The notes under the pieces were generated by a model, which saw only the letters and a list, made by a program, of their open reading frames with translations, was not told where the DNA came from and ran no database searches. DNA of 5,077 nucleotides from an uncultured bacterium (GTDB lineage: Bacteria > Planctomycetota > Planctomycetia > Pirellulales > UBA1268). The stretch lies in NCBI GenBank assembly GCA_937959175.1, contig CALGAS010000045.1:1-5077 (forward strand), read 5' to 3'. Positions 1-5,071 of the stretch are shown here, piece by piece (within the stretch, counting starts at the first letter, position 1; every line of letters starts with the position of its first letter). The translations under genes and the position numbers were made by a program.

Positions 1-67
1 ATCCCTGCCTTCGCTTCGCCAGCAACGCCGGCTCCACGGCACGGGCCCACCCCTCACGCACCCGCAT
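1..67 (-). CDS. Possible 5' end of a gene running off the left edge
   Basis: An ATG on the minus strand at 67 opens a frame that stays open to the window edge, about 22 codons beginning MRVREGWARAVEPALLAKRR. Most third codon positions are G or C, as in the neighbouring genes. It would lie 30 nt downstream of the msrB stop on the same strand, so it could be a third gene of that operon. There is no clear Shine-Dalgarno sequence (only GTGGA directly before the ATG). In GC-rich DNA a 67-nt open frame is common by chance, and no family can be recognised from so few residues. The rest of 1-97 shows no terminator-like hairpin with a T run. Confidence 0.25.
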   Translation of the reverse strand, partial: MRVREGWARAVEPALLAKRRQG

Positions 68-97
68 TCCACGGGCGTTGCCGCATCACGCGTCGGC

Positions 98-757
98 CTA
101 CCGTCCCGGCGAGGCCGCCGGGCCGTCGCCCCCGCCCGGCTTCTCCGGGTCGAGCGTGATCGACGACGAGTTGATGCAATACCGCAGGCCCGTCGGTGGG
201 GGGCCGTCGTTGAAGACATGGCCGAGGTGCGAGCCGCAGCGGCGGCAGGTGACTTCGGTGCGGATCATGAAGTGGGAGCGGTCTTCGTGTTCCGCAATCG
301 TGTCGCCTTTCACGCCGTCGATCGGGGCGGTAAAGCTCGGCCAGCCGCAGCCGCTGTGAAACTTCTCACCGGAGCGGAAGAGCGGCTCGCCGCAGCAGAT
401 GCAGCGGTAGGTGCCCGGGGTCTCCGTGTCGGTGTACTCGCCGGTGAAGGCCCGATCGGTCGCCTTCTGCCGCGTCACGCGATACTGCTGGTCAGTCAGC
501 CGCTTCCGCCATTCGGCCTCGGTCGTGGGAAGTTCAGCGTCGGGCACCCGTCCGAGAAGGGCGGGATTGCGAACGGCTTGCGGCGACGGCTCGGAGTCGG
601 CGGGCATGGGGTTCACCTTTCCAGCGGGGGTTTGTTGCGTCTGGCTTGCATCGTCAGCAGCCTCTGCGGCCGGACGGCCTCCCGCGAGCCAGCCGACCAG
701 CACGACGGCCAGCGATCCACCGGCCAGGAAAAAAAACTTTACCTTCGTCAATGACAT
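98..757 (-). CDS. msrB: Exported peptide-methionine (R)-S-oxide reductase MsrB
   Basis: MsrB reduces the R epimer of methionine sulfoxide in oxidised proteins. The 219-residue product has the full family signature. Two CxxC pairs that bind structural zinc are present (C119/C122 and C171/C174). GCGWPSF carries the probable resolving Cys137. The HLGHVF block (H177, H180) and RYCINSSSI follow, with the catalytic Cys194 and Asn196. A further cysteine, C121, sits inside the first zinc pair. The first 33 residues look like a Sec signal peptide: a short basic start (K5, K7), a hydrophobic core at about 8-25, and a likely cut after AEA at 33. The protein should therefore work outside the cytoplasm. 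A low-complexity spacer (about 35-70) precedes the catalytic domain (about 78-205). I chose the ATG at 757 because it begins the signal peptide and has GAGGG about 10 nt upstream; the frame is open further upstream, to an ATG at 859 inside the cyclophilin gene. It lies 64 nt downstream of the exported cyclophilin gene, probably in one operon. The family call is very secure. Confidence 0.95.
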   Translation of the reverse strand: MSLTKVKFFFLAGGSLAVVLVGWLAGGRPAAEAADDASQTQQTPAGKVNPMPADSEPSPQAVRNPALLGRVPDAELPTTEAEWRKRLTDQQYRVTRQKATDRAFTGEYTDTETPGTYRCICCGEPLFRSGEKFHSGCGWPSFTAPIDGVKGDTIAEHEDRSHFMIRTEVTCRRCGSHLGHVFNDGPPPTGLRYCINSSSITLDPEKPGGGDGPAASPGR

Positions 758-785
758 CGCCCTGCCCTCGTTCGAATCGCACCCT

Positions 786-803
786 GCGGCCGGAAAGGGC
801 CGC
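786..803 (-). other. GC hairpin in the gap between the cyclophilin and msrB genes
   Basis: A perfect 6-bp inverted repeat, GCGGCC and GGCCGC, encloses a 6-nt loop in the 64-nt gap between the two minus-strand genes. It has no following T run on the minus strand, so it is not a typical intrinsic terminator. It could stabilise or mark a processing point in a shared mRNA, or lower msrB expression relative to the upstream gene. Six GC pairs can arise by chance in DNA this rich in G and C. Confidence 0.35.
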
Positions 804-821
804 CAAACTTCTCGAGCGACC

Positions 822-1955
822 TCAGCGGCCCCGCGGACCGGGGAGCGTCTCGGCACCATACGGATGATCCCGCTTCCGCAGAACCTCCGCCTTCACAATG
901 GTATCCGGTTCGACACCGGGGACAGGCCTCCCCTGGGCATCCTGGGTGCGAACGAGCCTGGCCAACACGTCGTCTCCCTCGACCACCCGGCCGAAAACGG
1001 TGTGGCGGCCGTCGAGGTGGTCGGTGGGGCGGAAAGTGAGGAAGAACTGCGAGCCCCCGGTGTCCGCGCCGGCGTGGGCCATCGAGAGGGTGCCCCGAAA
1101 GTGGAGCCGGGCATCCTCGCGGCCGCACTCGCAGGCGATTCGATGGCCCGGCCCGCCTGAGCCCGTGCCGGTCGGGTCGCCCCCCTGGGCCATGAAGCCG
1201 CCGATCACGCGGTGGAACGGCGTGCCGTCGTAGAAGCCCTTCTCGACGAGCGTGATGAAGTTGGCAACGGTGTTGGGGGCCTCGTTTTCAAACAGCTCCA
1301 CCACGAGATCGCCGGCGGAGGTCGAGATCTTCACCCGCGGCAGGTCGTCGGCCTCAGCCTCGGCCTTCCGCCGGGCCATCTCGGCATCCACCTTCGGGCG
1401 GTCCCGCTCGATCGTCGCCCGCAGGTCGGCAGTGTCGGCCCCCTCGGCCTTAGCCCGTTCGAGCCAGGCCTCGGCCTCGTCGAGCCGCGACAGAACGACC
1501 GCAGCCGTCGCTGCCAGCATGGCGGTGTCGGCATCGGTCGCGCCGGCCTCGTCGAGGGCCGCAGCCATCGCCAGAGTCTTGGCGGGGTCGTCGGCCTGCA
1601 GCCCCCCTGCCAACACGCCGGCAGCCACCTGCCGGGCATCCTGGTTGTCGGCATCGACCGCCAAGAGCTCGATCGCCGCGGCTTCCAGTTCGGCCACGGC
1701 CGTCCCGGCCTCCCGCTTGGCATCCTCAAACGTCGCCGCGATCGCCTGCTTGTCGGCCTCGGGCTGCTGATACTGGGCCTGAAGCACAGTCATGTCGGCC
1801 ATCAACTTCTTGACCCGGCCGAATGCCTCGTCAAAGACCGCCTGCGGCTCGCCAGCGGGGTGATCGGCCGCCTGGATGCGGCCTCGCTCCCCTGCGATCG
1901 CCACAAGCATCGCCACGCCTGCCAGCCAGGCGGCCTGCCATGATCTCGACGCCAT
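822..1955 (-). CDS. Exported cyclophilin-type peptidylprolyl cis-trans isomerase with N-terminal helical domain
   Basis: Cyclophilins catalyse cis-trans isomerisation of X-Pro bonds during protein folding. The 377-residue product starts with a probable Sec signal peptide (hydrophobic stretch about 8-21, likely cut near IQA at 27-29). An Ala/Glu/Asp-rich, apparently all-helical region of about 32-205 follows, resembling TPR-like repeats; it may be a docking or dimerisation domain. The cyclophilin domain spans about 208-362. Against human CypA it keeps the catalytic arginine (R249 in FHRVIGGFMAQGG) plus F254, M255 and Q257. It also keeps GGSQFF (Q303, F305) and HLDGRHTVFG. In the last motif His313 replaces the Trp that contacts cyclosporin A, a common bacterial change. 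A two-cysteine segment (C275, C277) lies before HFRGTLSMAHAG; I recall similar segments in planctomycete relatives, but could not check this. The ATG at 1955 is supported by the signal peptide and by GGAG 9 nt upstream. It is the first gene of a minus-strand pair with msrB and diverges from rsmD. The in vivo substrate is unknown. Confidence 0.92.
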   Translation of the reverse strand: MASRSWQAAWLAGVAMLVAIAGERGRIQAADHPAGEPQAVFDEAFGRVKKLMADMTVLQAQYQQPEADKQAIAATFEDAKREAGTAVAELEAAAIELLAVDADNQDARQVAAGVLAGGLQADDPAKTLAMAAALDEAGATDADTAMLAATAAVVLSRLDEAEAWLERAKAEGADTADLRATIERDRPKVDAEMARRKAEAEADDLPRVKISTSAGDLVVELFENEAPNTVANFITLVEKGFYDGTPFHRVIGGFMAQGGDPTGTGSGGPGHRIACECGREDARLHFRGTLSMAHAGADTGGSQFFLTFRPTDHLDGRHTVFGRVVEGDDVLARLVRTQDAQGRPVPGVEPDTIVKAEVLRKRDHPYGAETLPGPRGR

Positions 1956-1964
1956 GCACGTTGT

Positions 1965-1968
1965 CTCC
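1965..1968 (-). promoter_or_regulatory. Ribosome binding site of the cyclophilin gene
   Basis: GGAG on the minus strand lies 9 nt before the ATG at 1955, a normal spacing. It supports the chosen start. No convincing -35/-10 pair for the minus-strand operon could be assigned in the 86-nt divergent junction. Confidence 0.6.
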
Positions 1969-1978
1969 GATAAGGGAA

Positions 1979-2008
1979 TCCGGAACCATCCTCTTGCTCC
2001 GGTACCAT
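1979..2008. repeat. Tandem 11-mer direct repeat in the divergent junction, possible operator
   Basis: TCCGGAACCAT at 1979-1989 is repeated as TCCGGTACCAT at 1998-2008, with ten of eleven bases identical. The copies are 19 bp apart start to start, close to two turns of the helix. They sit in the 86-nt region between the divergent cyclophilin and rsmD starts, where regulator sites would be expected. The second copy contains the palindrome GGTACC and the first the near-palindrome TCCGGA. The sequence does not name a binding protein, and no clear promoter hexamers were identified around it. Confidence 0.4.
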
Positions 2009-2041
2009 ATCAGGTTTCCCATCTGCCTCGGAGCGCAGGCG

Positions 2042-2671
2042 ATGCCACGTCGCAGCCGCAGCCCAGACCGTTCCCACCAGCCCGACGAGGCCGCCAGCAG
2101 CCCGCCCCGCATCATCGGCGGCAGGCTCCGGGGCCGCCGGCTGCCCCACCTGCCGGGCGGACCGACCCGGCCGATGAAAGACCGCGTCCGGGCCACTCTC
2201 TTCGACCTGCTCGGCCCGCTCGTGAAGGATGCGGTCGCGATCGACCTGTTCGCCGGCACGGGCAGTCTCGGCTTCGAGGCTCTCTCCCGTGGCTGCCGGC
2301 GGGCGGTGTTCGCGGAACGCCACTTCCCGACGGCCGCCGCCCTCCGGCGGTCCGCCGCTGAACTGGGCATCGCTGACGCCTGCGAGATCCGCGCTGGCGA
2401 CGTGCTCGCCTGGTCGCGGCGGCTGCCCGATCTCCCGGCCGACGGCCGCTGGATCGTGTTTGTGTCCCCGCCCTGGGCGATGCTCACGGAGCAGCCAGAG
2501 TCAATGACCGATCTCGTTGCGACGCTGATGGCGGCGTCTCCGCCGGGCAGCGTCATCGCCGTCGAGTCCGACGAGGCCTTCGATCCCGAGGTTTTGCCCG
2601 ATCCCCACAACTGGGAACATCGCCCCCTGCCCCCGGCCGTGCTGCACTTCCATGGCCGTCTGGTATCCTGA
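2042..2671 (+). CDS. rsmD: RsmD-family RNA (guanine-N2)-methyltransferase
   Basis: RsmD uses S-adenosylmethionine to methylate the exocyclic N2 of a guanine in 16S rRNA (G966 in E. coli) during assembly of the small subunit; it is cytoplasmic. The 209-residue product has the family blocks in order. RIIGGRLRGRRL is at 23-34 and TRPMKDRVRATLFDLL at 42-57. The SAM-binding motif I, AIDLFAGTGSLGFEALSRG, is at 66-84, followed by an acidic residue (E92) at the expected end of strand 2. Motif IV is odd: the usual D/N-P-P-F/Y catalytic loop reads S142-P-P-W145. The ATG at 2042 was chosen because GGAG at 2030-2033 lies 8 nt upstream and it gives a short basic 22-residue lead-in before RIIGG. The frame is open further upstream, but that would run across the divergent junction and the start of the cyclophilin gene. 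It is the first of three co-oriented genes, 63 nt before the cupin gene. The family is secure; the exact target guanine is inferred. Confidence 0.87.
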   Translation: MPRRSRSPDRSHQPDEAASSPPRIIGGRLRGRRLPHLPGGPTRPMKDRVRATLFDLLGPLVKDAVAIDLFAGTGSLGFEALSRGCRRAVFAERHFPTAAALRRSAAELGIADACEIRAGDVLAWSRRLPDLPADGRWIVFVSPPWAMLTEQPESMTDLVATLMAASPPGSVIAVESDEAFDPEVLPDPHNWEHRPLPPAVLHFHGRLVS

Positions 2672-2734
2672 CGAGGCCGGGGCGGCGGGAGTCGCCTGAC
2701 GGGACGGAGAGGCCGGGAGACTCCAGGGAGCCAC

Positions 2735-3103
2735 ATGGACATCGTCAATCGCAGCGACGCCGAGCCCTTCACCACCGTCGACGGATCAACCATTCGCGAA
2801 CTGCTGGCCCATCGCAACTCCTGTATCCGCAAGCAGAGCCTCGCAGAGGCCCGGCTGGCAGCCGGCGCGGCCACTGTGCCCCATCACCATGCCGAGACCG
2901 AGGAGATCTACTACATCCTCTCCGGCACCGCCGAGATGACGCTCGACGGGGAAACCAGGCAGGTCGGCCCCGGTGATGCGATCGCGATCCCGCCGAACGC
3001 TCGCCACACGATCCGCAACTCGGGTTCCGAGGAACTCATCTTTCTCTGCACCTGTGCCCCTGGCTACGAACACGCCGATACCTTCCTCGAATCTCCCGCC
3101 TGA
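2735..3103 (+). CDS. Small single-domain cupin protein
   Basis: This is a 122-residue, one-domain cupin, the usual size for the family's smallest members. Motif 1 is G44-x5-H50-x-H52-x3/4-E56 or E57, ending at G64 in the segment HHHAETEEIYYILSG. Motif 2 is G80-x5-P86-x4-H91-x3-N95. The predicted metal ligands H50, H52, one of E56/E57, and H91 are all present, so it should bind a divalent metal in a beta-barrel. There is no signal peptide or membrane segment, so it is probably cytoplasmic. AGGGAG at 2725-2730 lies just upstream of the ATG. The C-terminal part holds two cysteines (C105, C107) close together. Cupins of this kind range from sugar isomerases to dioxygenases and small-molecule sensors; nothing here fixes the substrate. 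Its position between rsmD and pilB, with a 27-nt gap to pilB, suggests shared transcription rather than a clear shared pathway. Confidence 0.85.
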   Translation: MDIVNRSDAEPFTTVDGSTIRELLAHRNSCIRKQSLAEARLAAGAATVPHHHAETEEIYYILSGTAEMTLDGETRQVGPGDAIAIPPNARHTIRNSGSEELIFLCTCAPGYEHADTFLESPA

Positions 3104-3130
3104 CGCCCGCTCTTCCTCTCGCCGCCGCCG

Positions 3131-4828
3131 ATGGACGCCTTCAACACGCTTCTTGTTTCCGAGGGGATCATCTCGGCCGACCAGCTCGCCGAGGCGGTTC
3201 AGATCGCCAGTTCATCCGGCAAGCAGGTCCACGACGAGGTCGTCCGGCTCGGCTATGCCCCGGGCGAGAAGGTGATGAAGGCCCTCGCAAAGGCCTACCG
3301 GCTGAAGTTCATCGATCTGGCCTCGACCGAGGTCTCCGAAGACGTGGTCGGCCTGCTGCCGGAAAGTGTCGCCCGCGAAAACACAATCTTCCCACTCGCC
3401 GAGTCGGGTGGGGCGCTGCGGATCGCCACCTGTGACCCGACCGACATCGATGCCCAGGAAAAACTCCGCTTCATCCTCAATCGCGACATCGAGATGGCGA
3501 TCGCCCCCCGCGAGCAGATCGTCGAGGCGATCAACCGCCATTACGGCCTCTCCGACGGCGAGAGCGCCGACTCGATGCTCCAGGAGTTCACCGACACCGC
3601 GATCGACTTCACCGAAACGGCCCTGGAGCAGGAGGGCGGGCAGGAGGAGGAAGACCAGTCCGACGCGCCGGTGGTCAAGCTTGTCAACCTGATCATCACC
3701 GAGGCGGTGCAGCTGCGGGCCAGCGACATCCATGTGGAGCCCTTCGAAGACCGCGTCCGAATCCGCTACCGGATCGACGGCCGGCTCGTCGAGCGAGACA
3801 ACCCTCCCCGTCGGCTCCTGGGGGCGATCCTCTCTCGGATCAAGATTCTCTCCAAGCTCGACATCGCCGAGCGGCGGCGTCCCCAGGACGGCCGAATCAA
3901 GCTGACGGCCGACGGCAAGGACTATGACCTCCGCGTCAGCGTCCTGCCCACCAACCACGGCCAGTCGGTCGTGATGCGAATCCTCGACAAAGACAATATC
4001 CGCGTCGGCATCCGTCAGTTGGGCCTCTCCGAGAACGACTTCCGGCAGTTCAAGAACCTGATTCGGCGGCCCAACGGAATCATTCTCGTCACCGGACCCA
4101 CCGGCTCCGGCAAGACGACCACCCTCTACGCGTCGCTCAACGAGCTCAACCGGCCCGACACCAAGATCATCACCGCCGAGGATCCTGTCGAGTACTACCT
4201 CGCCGGCATCAATCAGGTGGAGATCCGCCACTCGATCGGCCTCGACTTCGCTCGCGTCATCCGGGCGATGCTTCGTCAGGCCCCCAACGTGATCCTCGTC
4301 GGCGAGATGCGGGACACTGAGACCGCCCAGATGGGCATCCAGGCCTCGCTGACCGGCCACCTCGTCTTTAGCACGCTCCATACCAACGATGCCCCTGGAG
4401 CGATCACCCGGATGATCGACATGGGCGTGCCGGCCTATCTGGTGGCCTCCAGCGTGATCGCCGTGCTTGCCCAGCGGCTCGTGCGGGTCAACTGCCCGAA
4501 GTGCAAGCAGCCCTATCAGCCGCTCGACACCCAGATCGAGGCGGCCGGGATCCCCCCGGAACTGCTCGAAGGGGCCACCTTCATGAAGGGCCGGGGCTGC
4601 AGCCACTGCCAGAAGTCGGGCTACAAGGGGCGGCTTGGCATCTTCGAGTTGATGGTGATGACCAACAAAATCCGGGAGATGGCCTTCCAGGGGGCGGCCA
4701 CCCAGGAGATCCGCCGGGCGGCGATCAGCCAGGGGATGCGGATCATGTTCGACGACGGGATTGCCAAGGCCTGCAACGGAATCACCACGCTCGACGAGGT
4801 CTTCCGGGTGTCGAAGCGGACGGAATGA
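3131..4828 (+). CDS. pilB: Type IV pilus / type II secretion assembly ATPase (PilB/GspE family)
   Basis: This hexameric cytoplasmic ATPase drives polymerisation of pilin or pseudopilin subunits from the inner-membrane platform. The 565-residue product has the normal family length. An MshEN/GspE-N-type domain spans about 1-145, an acidic linker (with EEED) about 146-178, and the second N-domain with SDIHVEP (198-204) and ERRRPQDGR (247-255) follows. The ATPase core has Walker A GPTGSGKTT (322-330, K328), the Asp box AEDPVEYY (349-356) and Walker B NVILVGEMRD (386-395, E392). The His box is HLVFSTLHTND (410-420). A four-cysteine zinc site is CPKC (455, 458) with CSHC (490, 493). The zinc site marks the assembly ATPases rather than the retraction ATPase PilT. 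The start at 3131 is forced: the cupin stop lies in the same frame 27 nt upstream with no other start between. It has no Shine-Dalgarno sequence, only a pyrimidine-rich leader. Choosing between pilus and secretion use needs the rest of the cluster. Confidence 0.93.
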   Translation: MDAFNTLLVSEGIISADQLAEAVQIASSSGKQVHDEVVRLGYAPGEKVMKALAKAYRLKFIDLASTEVSEDVVGLLPESVARENTIFPLAESGGALRIATCDPTDIDAQEKLRFILNRDIEMAIAPREQIVEAINRHYGLSDGESADSMLQEFTDTAIDFTETALEQEGGQEEEDQSDAPVVKLVNLIITEAVQLRASDIHVEPFEDRVRIRYRIDGRLVERDNPPRRLLGAILSRIKILSKLDIAERRRPQDGRIKLTADGKDYDLRVSVLPTNHGQSVVMRILDKDNIRVGIRQLGLSENDFRQFKNLIRRPNGIILVTGPTGSGKTTTLYASLNELNRPDTKIITAEDPVEYYLAGINQVEIRHSIGLDFARVIRAMLRQAPNVILVGEMRDTETAQMGIQASLTGHLVFSTLHTNDAPGAITRMIDMGVPAYLVASSVIAVLAQRLVRVNCPKCKQPYQPLDTQIEAAGIPPELLEGATFMKGRGCSHCQKSGYKGRLGIFELMVMTNKIREMAFQGAATQEIRRAAISQGMRIMFDDGIAKACNGITTLDEVFRVSKRTE

Positions 4829-4842
4829 GCGCTCGACCCCGT

Positions 4843-4859
4843 CTGGCTGCTCCAGCCAG
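4843..4859 (+). other. Perfect 7-bp hairpin just after pilB
   Basis: CTGGCTG and CAGCCAG form a perfect 7-bp stem closed by the three-base loop CTC, 14 nt after the pilB stop. It could act as an mRNA 3' stabiliser or a weak terminator, but what follows (TCTTGGC) is not a T run, so it does not meet the intrinsic terminator pattern. It may instead be the first helix of the structured region that follows at 4883-4960. Confidence 0.5.
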
Positions 4860-4882
4860 TCTTGGCAGGCTACAAGCCCGCC

Positions 4883-4960
4883 CCCACGGAAGGTTTCCCA
4901 AAGCCGTGGGACCAGACGTGCAACCCGGGCAATGCGGCCCGGTTGCGGGGAAAACGTCTG
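4883..4960 (+). ncRNA. Candidate structured RNA with nested helices and a possible pseudoknot
   Basis: In this non-coding stretch I see three helices. CCCACGG (4883-4889) pairs with CCGTGGG (4904-4910), closing a 14-nt loop. CAGACGT (4913-4919) pairs with ACGTCTG (4954-4960). Nested inside that is a hairpin, GCAACC+GGGC (4920-4925, 4927-4930) with GCCC+GGTTGC (4937-4946), ten pairs with C4926 bulged and loop AATGCG. TTTCCC (4894-4899) in the first loop is complementary to GGGAAA (4948-4953), which joins the inner hairpin to the outer helix; this would make a loop-junction pseudoknot and leave few bases unpaired. The strand is uncertain because every pair is Watson-Crick; plus is chosen because the neighbouring genes read that way and a T5 run lies downstream at 4970-4974. 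I could not match it to a riboswitch, ribozyme or other RNA class I know. It may be a cis-acting leader or 3' element, or an independent RNA. Confidence 0.5.
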
Positions 4961-4985
4961 TCCTCGTGATTTTTCCGGGGTGGGG

Positions 4986-5020
4986 AAGACTTTTTGGCCG
5001 ACTCCGCGCATAATGATAAG
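4986..5020 (+). promoter_or_regulatory. Possible promoter for the next gene
   Basis: A short AT-rich patch stands out in very GC-rich DNA. CATAAT at 5009-5014 resembles a sigma-70 -10 element, and the following GATAAG at 5015-5020 is a second, weaker candidate. The hexamer 17 bp upstream of CATAAT, AAGACT at 4986-4991, is a poor -35. Transcription from here would give a leader of roughly 50 nt before the ATG at 5072 and would place the helices at 4843-4960 upstream of the transcript. The call rests on resemblance only. Confidence 0.35.
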
Positions 5021-5024
5021 GCGG

Positions 5025-5053
5025 GGTTGGCTGCTGTCAGGGGCGAGCCGACC
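5025..5053 (+). promoter_or_regulatory. Leader hairpin before the probable start codon at 5072
   Basis: GGTTGGCT (5025-5032) pairs with AGCCGACC (5046-5053) in an 8-bp stem with one T-G (U-G in RNA) wobble and a 13-nt loop. The wobble favours a plus-strand RNA. The hairpin ends 4 nt before AGGAA (5058-5062), a good Shine-Dalgarno candidate. A competing pairing exists between CTGTCAGG (5034-5041) and CCTGCCAG (5052-5059), with one mismatch, and it would cover part of the ribosome binding site. Whether this switches translation is speculation. Confidence 0.4.
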
Positions 5054-5071
5054 TGCCAGGAACGAACGCGT

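Noticed and set aside
758..859. A 34-residue N-terminal extension of MsrB starting at 859
   Set aside because: It would bury the signal peptide inside the protein and overlap the end of the cyclophilin gene; the ATG at 757 begins a standard signal peptide and has a GAGGG upstream.
1823..2041. A 73-residue N-terminal extension of RsmD
   Set aside because: The frame is open, but the extension would overlap the cyclophilin start and the divergent junction, has no family similarity, and the ATG at 2042 has a good ribosome binding site.
2688..2724. GGAGTC...GACTCC inverted repeat between rsmD and the cupin gene as a terminator
   Set aside because: Only 6 bp with a 25-nt loop and no T run; the gap is purine-rich and the following genes look co-transcribed.
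1831..2874. A 347-codon minus-strand frame across the rsmD gene
   Set aside because: It lies opposite rsmD, whose motifs are clear, and crosses two intergenic gaps; the product is low-complexity and Arg/Ser-rich.
4883..4974. Reading the helices as an ordinary intrinsic terminator for pilB
   Set aside because: The only T run (4970-4974) is 9 nt beyond the outer helix and separated by TCCTCGTGA, and the nested multi-helix layout is more elaborate than a terminator needs. A termination role is not excluded.
3212..5011. A 599-codon open frame on the minus strand opposite pilB
   Set aside because: It covers almost all of a clear PilB gene. Its product is a His/Asp/Gly/Arg-rich composition typical of the antisense of GC-rich coding DNA, with no recognisable domain.
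4825..5013. A 62-codon frame starting at an ATGA overlap with the pilB stop
   Set aside because: The ATGA overlap is tempting, but the product has no recognisable family and the frame runs through the perfect inverted repeats at 4843-4960 and the AT-rich promoter-like patch. RNA structure explains the segment better.
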